Source of the DNA: Ctena decussata
Taxonomy: Eukaryota > Mollusca > Bivalvia > Lucinida > Lucinidae
Direction: 5' to 3'
Length of the DNA: 64,000 bases
Assembly: GCA_963989385.1 (NCBI GenBank)
Contig: OZ022508.1
Coordinates: forward strand, 56,583,087-56,647,086
Part shown: piece after piece, positions 43,101 to 55,100 of the stretch
Position numbering within the stretch: position 1 is the stretch's first letter
How the letters are laid out: each line of letters opens with the position of its first letter
The notes under the pieces: generated by a model
Told to the model about the DNA's origin: nothing
The model's input: only the letters and a program-made list of their open reading frames with translations
Database searches by the model: none
Made by a program: the position numbers and the translations under genes

Positions 43101-46100
43101 CTTTTACCCTTCTTAAAGTCTCCTTAGTACTCCCGAGTACTTGGCCGAGCGGTGTTCCGATTGCAATTTACAATGACGAATCTGTTTAGTCTTCAGTATT
43201 TCGCCAGTTAGTCTGCAATACTGTTGCTGTTGTTTTACTGTTTTACGTCCACGGCAAACAGTTATGGTCATGTCGGGACGGTCAGTTACCCTGACCACAC
43301 TATTCCTGGGCAGGCTCAGACCTCCTACGCGGTCAACCAGTATTAAGTGCACATACTTTCGCCAGTAACTGACAACTGTCCTTCTTTAATCAGCGGAAGG
43401 AGAAATGACAATATGTGGCCGTACCGGGTATCGAACCCAGGACCTCTGGCTCTTGAGTGAGACGCGCTACCGACTGCGCTACGCGGCCCGGCCTGTTGCA
43501 ATGTAGCAGCTTCTACATACTACAATGTAGCAGCTTCTACATGCTATACAATGTAGCAGCTTTTACAGGCTACAACGTAGCAGCTTCTACAAGTATCATG
43601 TTTCAAGTCTGGCGAAATGCAGGGGACTGTAGTGAGAAGCTTGCAGCGATACCTGACAATAAAAAGATTACATGATCTAATAGGGACCTACTACAGATAG
43701 TGTAATGGAATCCTTAGTGTTATGAAAGCAAACTTAGTTACATACCTTAGTGTTTCCTTCAACACAGCTCTTAGATAAGGCATATGCCCCATATGAGATG
43801 ATGTGATATCATTTCCATTAACAACTTTATCAATTTCAGCTGCCAAGATTGCTTGTTTCTCAGGAAACTTGGCCAGAGCGTAGATTGCAAATGCCAGGTA
43901 ATGGCTCGTCTGTGAAAGAAAAAAAAATACTTGTATGATGGTATTTGTCACAGTCTATCGAACTGCTATTCGAGGTTTATGTGATACCAGACTTTTACTG
44001 GGACAAATATCATCATCGGACTAATATTGAAGGTTTATGTGATGCCTACTTTTTACAGTGACAAACAGCATCATCGAACTTCTATTGAAGGTTTATGTGA
44101 TGTCTGACATTTACTTTGGCAAATACCATCATCGAACTACTACTGAAGGTTTATGAGATGCCTGGCGTTTACTGTGACAAATACCATCATCAAACTACTA
44201 TTGAAGGTTTATGTGACGCCTGACTTTTACTGTGACAAATACCATCATCGAACTACTATTGAAGGTTTATGTGATGCCTGACTTTTACTGTGACTGACTT
44301 TTACTTTGACAAATACTATCATCGAACTACTATTGAAGATTTATGTGATGCCTGACTTTTACTGTGACTGACTTTTACTGTGACAAATACCATCATCGAA
44401 CTACTATTGAAGGTTTATATGATGCCTGACTTTTACTGTGACTGACTTTTACTGTGACAAATACCATCATCGAACTACTATTGAAGTTTATGTGATGCCT
44501 GACTTTTATTGTGACAAATGCCATCATACAACTATATTAAATGTTATCAGTTAATTACTCATATCTAATTCTCAGCATTTCTTCACAAGGGAAATTATAT
44601 GACAATATAAATCAAAAGCACTCGTGATTTCAAAATTTTGGCCTCTTGGCTTTAATCAAAATCACTCTTTATTTCAAATATAAAGACTAGCAGGCCGAAA
44701 GTTTGAAATAAAAAAATATTTTGTTGATTATGATCAATTGTACCAGTAGTTTTGAATCTCCGAAAATATGCTTTACTCTGTAGTGCAAAAGATTTTAAAA
44801 CGTTAATTTTTAGCTTGGAAGATCATGAGTATCTATTATCTTCGCAAGCTAAGGTACTAAGTCCATTTCGTTCCTTGGCCTGCGAAGATAGAGTATCTAC
44901 ACAATGTATATGTTTTACATATTCCTACCAGTATCCATCTCTTATGAAAGTTTCCTAAGAGAAATGGAACCAATAACCGTACAAAACTAACCGTATCTAC
45001 TCCAGCGAATATGAACTCGCTGATCACTGTATGGACTTCGGATTTTGACATTGAAGTTTTGGCAATTAAGTACGGAATCAAGTCTCCTTCTTCGCCGCTT
45101 ATTTCATCATCCTCACCCATCTTTGCCTTAACGGCAATATCTGAATATTTAGCTGCCATCCTATAAAAGCAAGCATATAATGAGACGAGAAATGGCGAAT
45201 ACATTTTCTCAGAGCAGGCGCAGACTGCATACAATTGATGCCAGTTTGGTATGGACATATCAAAACATGAGTTCCATTCTTGGCCAGAAGTAAAGTAACT
45301 GTGCTAATCGTCCGTGAAAACCAAGTGAAAAGTTTGTTGAATAGTCTGTGACGTTTGTGATGATGTCCATGAAAACCAAGCGAACAGTCTGTGAAGTTTG
45401 TGATAATTGTCCATGAAATTCAAGTGAAGTGTCTGTGAAGTTTGTGATAATCGTCCATGAAAAACAAGTGAAGAGTCGATGAAGTTTGTGATAATCGTCC
45501 ATGAAAAACAAGTGAAGAGTCGATGAAGTTTGTGATAATCGTCCATGAAAAACAAGTGAAGAGTCGATGAAGTTTGTGATAATCGTTCATGAAAAACAAG
45601 TGAAGAGTCTGTGAAGTTTGTGTTAATCGTTCATGAAAACCAAGTAAAGAGTCTGTGAATTTTCGCGGTTCTTTGACAGTGTTTTTCCTTGCTGACCCAA
45701 CGGAAAAGTTATGAATACATCATGAACCGGAAAATACAGAGCAAATCTATCAATGACGCGAAATAAATCGACGGTCGTTCCCTAAATGTACACAAATTAT
45801 GCAAGTTTTATTTACTCTGCTTATGCCCCAGCCCCATTTAAAATTGCCAATAAACTCAATGGACGTATTCGTATTATGAAATTCATGGTATTCTTATGGC
45901 ATGATGGGTGTGTTTCACTGCGTATTCGTGGCGTTTTCGCCTCGTTGTCAGCTAGTATACCTTAACTTCAATTTTTCTGACAGTTTTCGGACAAAATGTC
46001 AGGGCTTCATTTGTAAGGGTAAGCCCCAACGCATTTTACCAGAATTTGCATGACATATTCATATTCCCTTTCGCCAGCAGTAAATTGCTGTGATGATTTT

Positions 46101-49100
46101 TTTCTGTTCTGCAAAATTGCATTAGTCGAATCATAGATAATACACTTTTGTAAAGAAAACGGTACAAATACAAGAAAACTGCTTGATGCAGAAAGTAATG
46201 TCTATTCTAGTGTCAATCGAACCGACGGGATTTCGAAAGAGACTTCAAACTGAAGTCCCCGTTTTCGTATTCGTATTGGTTTGGTTTTACGACCTTTTAA
46301 AGAATTTTCCAGTCATTTCGAGCAGTCAGTTCAGTTTCGGAGATCCCGAAGAACCCTTCCACAAGAAGAACTAGATTTCTTGCTTGTGTTGCGAGCTAGC
46401 CATAACGGTGAGACATCTAATTTGAATTACAAATCTACTATTGCAGTTAAAGTTTACTTCAAAACGAGTTAAAGTTTACTTCATATATCCCTTCCGGCAT
46501 TCCGTATCATCTTGCGCTAAATAAGACTGACCTTGACAACTTCTTTTTGGGAGAGTGCCATGCACTTTAAAATACGTTTTAAAAATAAGTCAAGTCTTTG
46601 CCAGCCTTCTGTTCTTGGCCCTGACATAAACAGTTTTTATCTTTTAAGGAATTTTAAAACTTATGTACCTAAAGTTTTGTGAACGATAAACTCTCAATGG
46701 TAGGTTGAATTTACCGTATTTGCATTGTATATGCCAACAAAAAATGTAAGCAAACAGGGCTTACCCAGCTTAGTCTGCTCCTTATGCATTTCAATTTTCA
46801 TGTTGGTTTAATGCCATTGGATGGGGCTAGGGGCCTCGTCATAGAAAAGCACAGCCAGATCTAAGACAGTAAAAGCTTGCAGTTGCAATGTTTGCTAAAA
46901 TGGATGAGATATTTTACTTCCTTGGGGGGATCGAACCAGTCGTGAACATATTCACTCCTGATTCGTCTCTGGGGAATTTGGTTAATTTTTGGCTGAAATT
47001 AACCTATTTTCCCCCCAAGTAATCAGTCTGTGCAACCACAGATGACCCTTGCAGCTACCTTTAGGTTTTCAGCCAACCCCGCCTGTTTTACATAACTTGC
47101 CAGTCAGGGATCTCCCCGCAGGGAATCTAACTACTCCTCCGCAGAGGGGTGGCTCACTGCCGCTGCAAGACTTTGTAGAAATCATCGGGCAACCTACTTA
47201 TGGCATAGGACTGCACACAGTATCTACTGACTGAACCATTACGGTTAGCTTTACAGCATTGCACCGCCTAAGCATTTAGGCAATTAGTAGCCCTGTGTGA
47301 GTCCTGTTCCAGCCGCTTTGCTTCTCTCAGTGGTTGGCTGGAATGCTCCTTAACTAGCTCGGCAGTGTCGCATGGGCCACAAGACCCTTGTGACATCTGA
47401 GCTAGTCTTATACATTTCACGACTGGGTTGGTTCTTTGTTGCCAAATTGTAAATGAGGAGGTTTGAGTGAAGTATATAATAAACTGATATAAATCACTTT
47501 AGTTTCTTTTACTGCTACCGATTGAGATTTCTCCATATAAATGTGTATTTATTGTTTAATAAATATGGTTTATATGGAGTTGATTGAAATGCTAACAAAC
47601 TAGGTGACAACTGATATGCCAAAACAATCATTTACTTGTCGTGCAGCAGTTTGCAATTTGAGTCAGAGTGGATAGCTTCATATTGTTTTCCCTGTCCACC
47701 TCCAATCCCCACCACTACTCCATCATGTGAAATCTGAGGAGGACCTGCCCAGTTTATGTTTGTTTTGTTTCCCTATGACTGACTGTTAGATTCGGGCTGA
47801 ATTATTTTCTTGCTGGGAATTTGGTTAATTTTTGGCTGAAATTAACCTATTTTCCCCCCAAGTAATCAGTCTGTGCAACCACAGATGACCCTTGCAGCTA
47901 CCTTTAGGTTTTCAGCCAACCCCGCCTGTTTTACATAACTTGCCAGTCAGGGATCTCCCCGCAGGAAATCTAACTACTCCTCCGCAGAGGGGTGGCTCAC
48001 TGCCGCTGCAAGACTTTGTAGAAATCATCGGGCAACCTACTTATGGCATAGGACTGCACACAGTATCTACTGACTGAACCATTACGGTTAGCTTTACAGC
48101 ATTGCACCGCCTAAGCATTTAGGCAATTAGTAGCCCTGTGTGAGTCCTGTTCCAGCCGCTTTGCTTCTCTCAGTGGTTGGCTGGAATGCTCCTTAACTAG
48201 CTCGGCAGTGTCGCATGGGCCACAAGACCCTTGTGACCTCTGAGCTAGTCTTATACATTTTACGACTGGGTTGGTTCTTTGTTGCCAAATTGTAAATGAG
48301 GAGGTTTGAGTGAAGTATATAATAAACTGATATAAATCACTTTAGTTTCTTTTACTGCTACCGATTGAGATTTCTCCATATAAAATAAGGAAAAAGCTGC
48401 AATATATTATGCAGATTATATAATCTCTCACTGAAAAGGTTAGCCACACGAAGAGTGACTTAATACTCGCTGAATAGGAGCAACTATATTTGGAATCGCT
48501 TTGCATTTTTAAAGTACATATGCTTATTTATAGACAAATAAGAAAAGTTTCCCATTGCTACATTATCTGACAAGGCCAATAAAAAGGAGAGGAAATAAAA
48601 ACGACCCAGAAATACACATCAGATAATCTTTTAACTCTGAGGGGTGATTAGTTGCAAATATCGATGAAGTCAGTTTCTAATAAGATTCTGAACTTATTGC
48701 CATATGTTTTGCATCACACTGAAGGTGTGAAAACGTAAGCTCAACGGATACGCAAGTGACGGTGTTTCTTTAAACAAAATTTTGCATAGAAAAAAAAGCT
48801 GAAGAAGGAGCGTCCAAACAATCTCTCAGGCCACGCGTACGGTATCTGCTTAGACAAAATTCTTTGCTTCTTACCACATCCAAGTCGTCAAGTTTTAGTA
48901 GTTTCCGCGAGGTGCCTGAAGCCATGACTTTCCAGAAGAATAAGTAAACAGGCGCAGATTCGTATGATAAATGAAAAATATGTTGATGATAAAGTTCGTT
49001 TCTTAGAAGGAGAGAATGAGGGAAAAAAGCGTGTTTTTGTTGAAAACGCTACCGTAAACATGAAACCGTTATAAATCACGATTACATTGTGTAGCAACTG

Positions 49101-52100
49101 CCCCAAAAGCTCCAACATAACTGTCCCTTAATTTTGACGCTGACCTTGGGCGTTGAAACCTCAGTGTTATGCGCAACATACATTCTTGTTATGCTTTACC
49201 TTTTATGTAGATTTTCATGTAAGAAATGTCTAAATACAAAGCATTATTAAGATAAGTTCAATCTTCACATTTGTTGATAGACTGTGTATTAATATGCTTA
49301 ATTGAGTCATATAACTGGCAAAAAAAGCAAGGAATATGTTTTTGCAAAATAAAAAATTGCCCTGCAAGGTACAATTCCCGTCGAACGATGCAATATAAAC
49401 AAGAACCGTGCAATGAATTGTGGTCCATGCCTTTACGTTGTATTTTTACCATTTTAGTAATGTTTATATGATATCGAAAGTTGACAACTAAAATAAACCA
49501 AACTAATTTTTAAACCTTTTTATGTGAAAATCTCAAGGATGGATGCTTTGTTTATCTGAATTTGGCTTATCATGGCGATTTTCAAAGACGAAACTGTGTT
49601 GGGAAGCTTGCAGCGATACCTCACGATGAAATCGTATGTCATGAAGTTCTACCACGATAGATCAAGAGCAACTGGGCCTTTAAATTCGCTGTAATAATTT
49701 TGAATAAAAATCGTGTAGACACGACTTGTAGTGGACGTCATCCGGGATTTTGAAAGTGACAGGGTAGAGTAAGGAACACAAAGTATTTCATAAGTTAACA
49801 AAATTAGATCTAAAAATTATATAATTTTGCAAGGTTCTTTAATACCAGATGAAAATTTAACCTACTCTCTTATTACTTCTTGAGCCTTGGACATTCTGTT
49901 AAACATAGGTGTATTGAACCATCTATAGAAAGGAAACTTCATAAACTCTTGGTGAGACACGTCCATCACAGTCTTCACTGCCTTGATAAAGTTTATAGTT
50001 TCACTGTCCGGGTTATGGCTTCTCAGAGCCCCCAATCTAACGTTGAAACAAACAACGCCAATACCTGAATAAGAAATGAATGTCACATTTGGTTTTCGCA
50101 GACACGTTACTTCAAGCATACTACAGGTATTGTGTTAGCCTTTCAATACCTTCGTCAGTTTTAAAGTGACGTACAATTAGACTCATACGCTCTGAAACAG
50201 TAATTTGTTGCAGAATAAACCATGAAAATTTTCCAAAGCTTCTATAGGCGCACTGTGTTAGAATTTTTTTAATACATATGTATACCTCTAATGAAATTAG
50301 CAACATATGTTTTGTTGCTTTAAATCTTGTAGCCCTTGCCAGAAACGCAGCATTTGCTTTTACGAAAAGGCCTTCCCGAACTTACATACTTCCCACCAAA
50401 TTTGTTTTTAAACCTTCTTTGTGGCATTGGGAACAAGGGCTTCGCAAGCGGCGCATAATACGCCCGTTTTAATGTCATAAAGGAGTATGGAATAAACAAG
50501 ATTGTTTACAAAAGGATGGATAGGCAGACAAACAGGGGCAACCACTCTATAACTAATGACGGCAACATTATTCAAATATTTAACACATCAAATACTTTGA
50601 GTATACCAAAAATCAGCTTCAAAGTTATTGTGGCTCCAAAGTTGAGTAATGCCATAGTTGAACAAGGGAGATAATTCATAAACTAAATATACTAGATTCT
50701 TGGCTCTACTACATTCCCCTGACAAAATCACATGTAGGGTTAAGGAATCACAGAGGAAACAGGAAATTTATGCAAGGGCAGATAATTCAGTAAGCCAGAG
50801 TTGTGGTTCTTGCTCGGGATACATTGCCCCATTATTATACATATTCCTACAAAGTTCCATTCTAATATTTCAAAAGGTTAAGGAGATATGGAGTGACTGA
50901 GAAATGCCTAAAATTACTTATCAAAGGGAAGTAACTCCAAAATGAAGAAAGGGGGAGAAACCATTCTTGTATGCCACACATCGTCTTGTGATCATGCACA
51001 TTGCTATAAAGTTTCATCATGATATTCCAAACGGTTACAAAGTTAAGGTATGCACAAGATATGTATACACAAAAATAACCATAATCAACTAATGAAAGGG
51101 ATGTAACTCTAAAATGAAGAAAGGGAGAGCAGCCATTTTTGTACGCAACACATCGTTGAGACTTCATACACATTGCTATGAAGTTTCATGAAGATATCCC
51201 AAACGGTTATCTAGTTATGGCACGCACAAGACTGGCAGGGAAAAAATTAATCAAAGGGGCATAACTTGGAAACTAAGGAAGGGGGAGCAACCACTTCTGT
51301 ACGTGACACGTTCCCCCAACCTAATACATATTCCTACCAAATATCATGAATATATCCCAAACGGTTAATGAGTTATGGAGCGCACAAGAATGTTTACGGA
51401 CGGACGGACGGACAGACGGACGGACAGACGGACGGACAGCGCCATGACATAATACGTCCATTTTTTCAAAACGGGCGTATAAAAATAGACACAAACAAAC
51501 GTTGACAGTATATGCATGATACAATAACATCAAAATAAATACAAATGAGCCGTAACACGACAAAACCAACAAAGTGGTTGTGCGCCCAGCACAGACTCTG
51601 ATCAGCCTGGGCATCCGCACAGTCTGATCAGAATCTTCGCTGTCCGCATGGAGGTAGCTAAGACCCGTAGCTTCCTTTTAAGTGCTCAGCGAAGAGTCTT
51701 ATCAGACTGGGCGGATGCAAAGGCTGATCTAAGTCTGCGCTTGGGCGCAGTTTCTTTGCTGGTTTTCTCGTGTCGCGGCTCAGATATGGCCTACATTCAG
51801 TAGCGTATTTATATAGGGTATCCCTGAGGTCATCAATTTCTCCTTTCTCATCTCTGAGTTCTTCTATTCTGTTCATTAAATCATCACCAACAATACTCTG
51901 GTCAGCTAAGTACGCAGATACCGCCTTTGGTCGTAACATCTTTTGCTGTACATTTTTTCGTAAGTGCGCCCAGTGCTCATCGTGACTGCAAGAAAATATG
52001 CTATGAAGATTAAATGAGCCGCGATACGACAAAACCAACAATGTGGTTGTGCGCCCAGCGCAGACTCAGATCAGCCTGGGCATCCACCCAGTTTGACCAG

Positions 52101-55100
52101 ACTCTTCGTTAAGTGTTCAGATGGTAGCTAAGGGTCTAAGCTACCTCCATGCGAACAGCGAAGATTCTGAACATACTGGGCGGATGCCCAGGGTGATCTT
52201 AGTCTGCGCTGGGTGTACAACGACATTGTTGGTTTTGTCGTGTCGCGGCTCAAATAATGCAAGACAGAATTGTATTCATAGCGAGTTCCTGGAATACCCA
52301 GCGGAAAACAGAATATTTACAAATTTGTCAATACTTCAGTGCGTGTCTCCCTTTCCTTCTGTTGTATTTCTTCAGCAAAGTAATGAACTATTTAGGAAAT
52401 TGAACATTCTGATTATGAATTTTAACAAACTGATTAATATTATGGCCAAAAACAAGGAAATCTCAGGCTAGTTTTCGAATATTATTCCAACACGTTGCGC
52501 CTATAGAAGCAATGGAAAGTTTCCGTGTTTTATTCTGCAACAATTCACTGTCTCGGAGCGCGTGAGTCTAATTGCTGACGTCACTTGCATAAATGACGTA
52601 ATTTTGTGACGTTGAGACGTTAGACGGTGTAACGCCGGTCTCTTTCTTTCTAAAAACGCCATACAAACGTACATTTACTTAAGATACAGTTAAGAATATT
52701 TGCGGGAACATGAACGCGCTGGCAGGAAGGTTGGGAGAGTTTGAATGAAAAGAATACTTTTTCAGCGTTTTTGAGCGTTAGAATCGAAATAGTTTAGCTC
52801 TAGCATTGATTTGTTGAGTAATAATTCACTGTTTGTCGGTCAGTTGTAAGGTAGATCATATCACGAGCGCCCTCGCGCTCCGCGCTCGTGATATGATCTA
52901 CTTTACAACTGACCTCCAAACAGTGAATTATTACTCAACAATTCGCTGCTAGAGCTGATCTATTTCTTAAGTATCATGCTAGGGTTCCTATGAGCCTTAA
53001 AGGATCTGTAAAACGAGCTTGAGATTTCCTTGTCGAGGTCTCAATCATCTTTATCAACAGAACAGCTTTTACATGTATTAGTTTCTATGAACAGTGCCGT
53101 ATAACTGAGGAAACTGTACATGCATACATTCTGCATGCAATTTACATGACAGGACAGGTAACAAGCGGATTAGTTGAAATTAACATAACTGGGCTGTATT
53201 TAGCAATGATTGACAGACTGAGACAGCTTTCGCAGCCTAGGCTTCAAAATATCTCGGCATCAAAAAGGAGTTTTCTCACCCAATGGACAAGAATATCCCT
53301 ATCTAGAGGTGTCTGAGACTTTTCTATCTCAGCCTGCTATCTCAGCCTAGGCTCTGAAAGCTGTCTCAAAATGCCAATCATTGCTAAATAGTACAACACA
53401 AACAATTACACACTTAAATCGAACAAATCCACTTGCAGGTAAATTGCATGCAAAATGAAATTGACAGCCAGTGATGTACATGAGGTGTCACTGTAGATTT
53501 CTGATTAGCTGCAAGTTCACAAGGTGAAATTAACACACATGTCAGAATTATTAATAGAAAATTAGTTTGAAGTTTATAGGAATGGCTTCAACAAGAAATT
53601 AAGGTATTCAATGGATATTCCGTTCTATAAAATAAAATGTATGAGAAAAATAATCAATGGAAGGGTGGAGGCCTCGACAAGGAAATCTCAGGCTCGTTTT
53701 CAGATTATCTGTCTTATGCTCGGCAAGCCTCGCATGAGACTAAATAATCTGAAAACTAGCCTGAGATTTCCTTGCCCCGGCCTCAACCCTATCGTAGATT
53801 CTATAATTCTTGTCCGATGGACGAGAAATAACTAAATTAGACAGTGTTTGGATGTGAACTTACCCATATTGACATAGCAAGGTTGAATGTGTACTAGCCT
53901 GTCAGCTTTTTCTGTTCACATATGTATGTAAATAACAGCAAAACTAACATACCTTGTAAGCAATCCTTGAACATGATTTGAACGCTTATTATATACTTCT
54001 AACATAAAGAAAGCATGTCGCTGAGGTATCTTTCCATCACTTCTGTACACGGTCTCTATATCAGTAGGGTCGAAAAGATGGACAACCGTGAAGGTGTTCC
54101 CTATCGTCTCTTTTACGACTGGTCCGTACTCATGGTACATCGTGTTATCATTTGCTACTGAATCGACCTTGCGTAATCTCCCTGGAAGTAGGATATACAG
54201 AGATTATTATACAGCAATTTTCAAGGCCCTCGGCCTGATATGGGAGTGGAGGGTTGATATGGGAGTGGAGGGTTGATACGGGATATGATATGAAAATTGC
54301 TATATCCTAATCTATTTATCATATATTTTTATTGTGACCAATTTTTTCCTGTTAAATAAACCATGTTTTTAAAGACAAAACCGCCGAGCGCTCCGAATGT
54401 GGTGATATGGCTTTTTTGCCCTAGGGATGATATGGGTCACGTGGGGTGTGATACGAATGATACGCGTTTTTTTTCTCCCTAGGGAGTGATATGGGTTTTG
54501 GCCACGTGCGGTATGATACGGATGATATGGGTTTTTCTCCCTGGGTTTTGGCTATTTTGGAGTGATACGGCCTTCGAGATATGCAGTCCTGATATGTGCA
54601 AGAAAGTCTTGGCTGTATCACTTATGTAAAAAGAACATATTTTCTAGTAAATATATGATCAATATTTCAGATCAGTTCCATTTTTTGGCGCGCTTAAGCC
54701 CCAGTCACACACACACATTACGGATAGGGCGGATAGTTGCGGATAAAATCCTCAGTTTATCCGCAGAATTTGTGGGCGTGGCCTAATTTTGTTAAATGAA
54801 TTTACGGATATAGTTACCAATAGATGCGTATGGATACGGATAGGTACGAACTACTAACCTTCCGTTACCTTCTGTAACCTTTAGATGCGGATAAATACCT
54901 TCAGATGCGGACTGTTGCGCATGCCTAGCGGATAGAAGACTAGAAAAGATTAACTGCGACGTACACATCTGTGTCTACTCCTTGTTGCTCCAGTCACACA
55001 CACACATACGGATTGTACGGATACTACGGATGGCCCGTCCGTATATATCCGTTTTATCCGTAATGGATCCGTATCAGATCCGCAGAGTCCGTAACTGTCC

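Noticed and set aside
43424..43496. Functional tRNA gene on the minus strand
   Set aside because: A and B boxes and the acceptor stem are good, but the anticodon stem pairs only partly and a SINE body continues downstream, so a SINE head is the better call.
45260..45555. Two overlapping 83-codon minus-strand frames as repeat proteins
   Set aside because: They are readings of the 44-bp minisatellite in different frames.
47049..48077. Two identical 61-codon open frames as a real gene pair
   Set aside because: They are part of the 570-bp duplication; no family match, no splice or start context, and identity follows from the duplication alone.
46972..48384. Calling the 570-bp pair an LTR retrotransposon
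   Set aside because: No TG/CA ends, no target duplication, and no primer site or polypurine tract seen at the spacer edges.
49573..49698. 41-codon plus-strand open frame starting MAIFKDETVLGSLQRY
   Set aside because: It lies in a diverged repeat shared with 42.9-43.7 kb where the frame is not kept; no family recognised.
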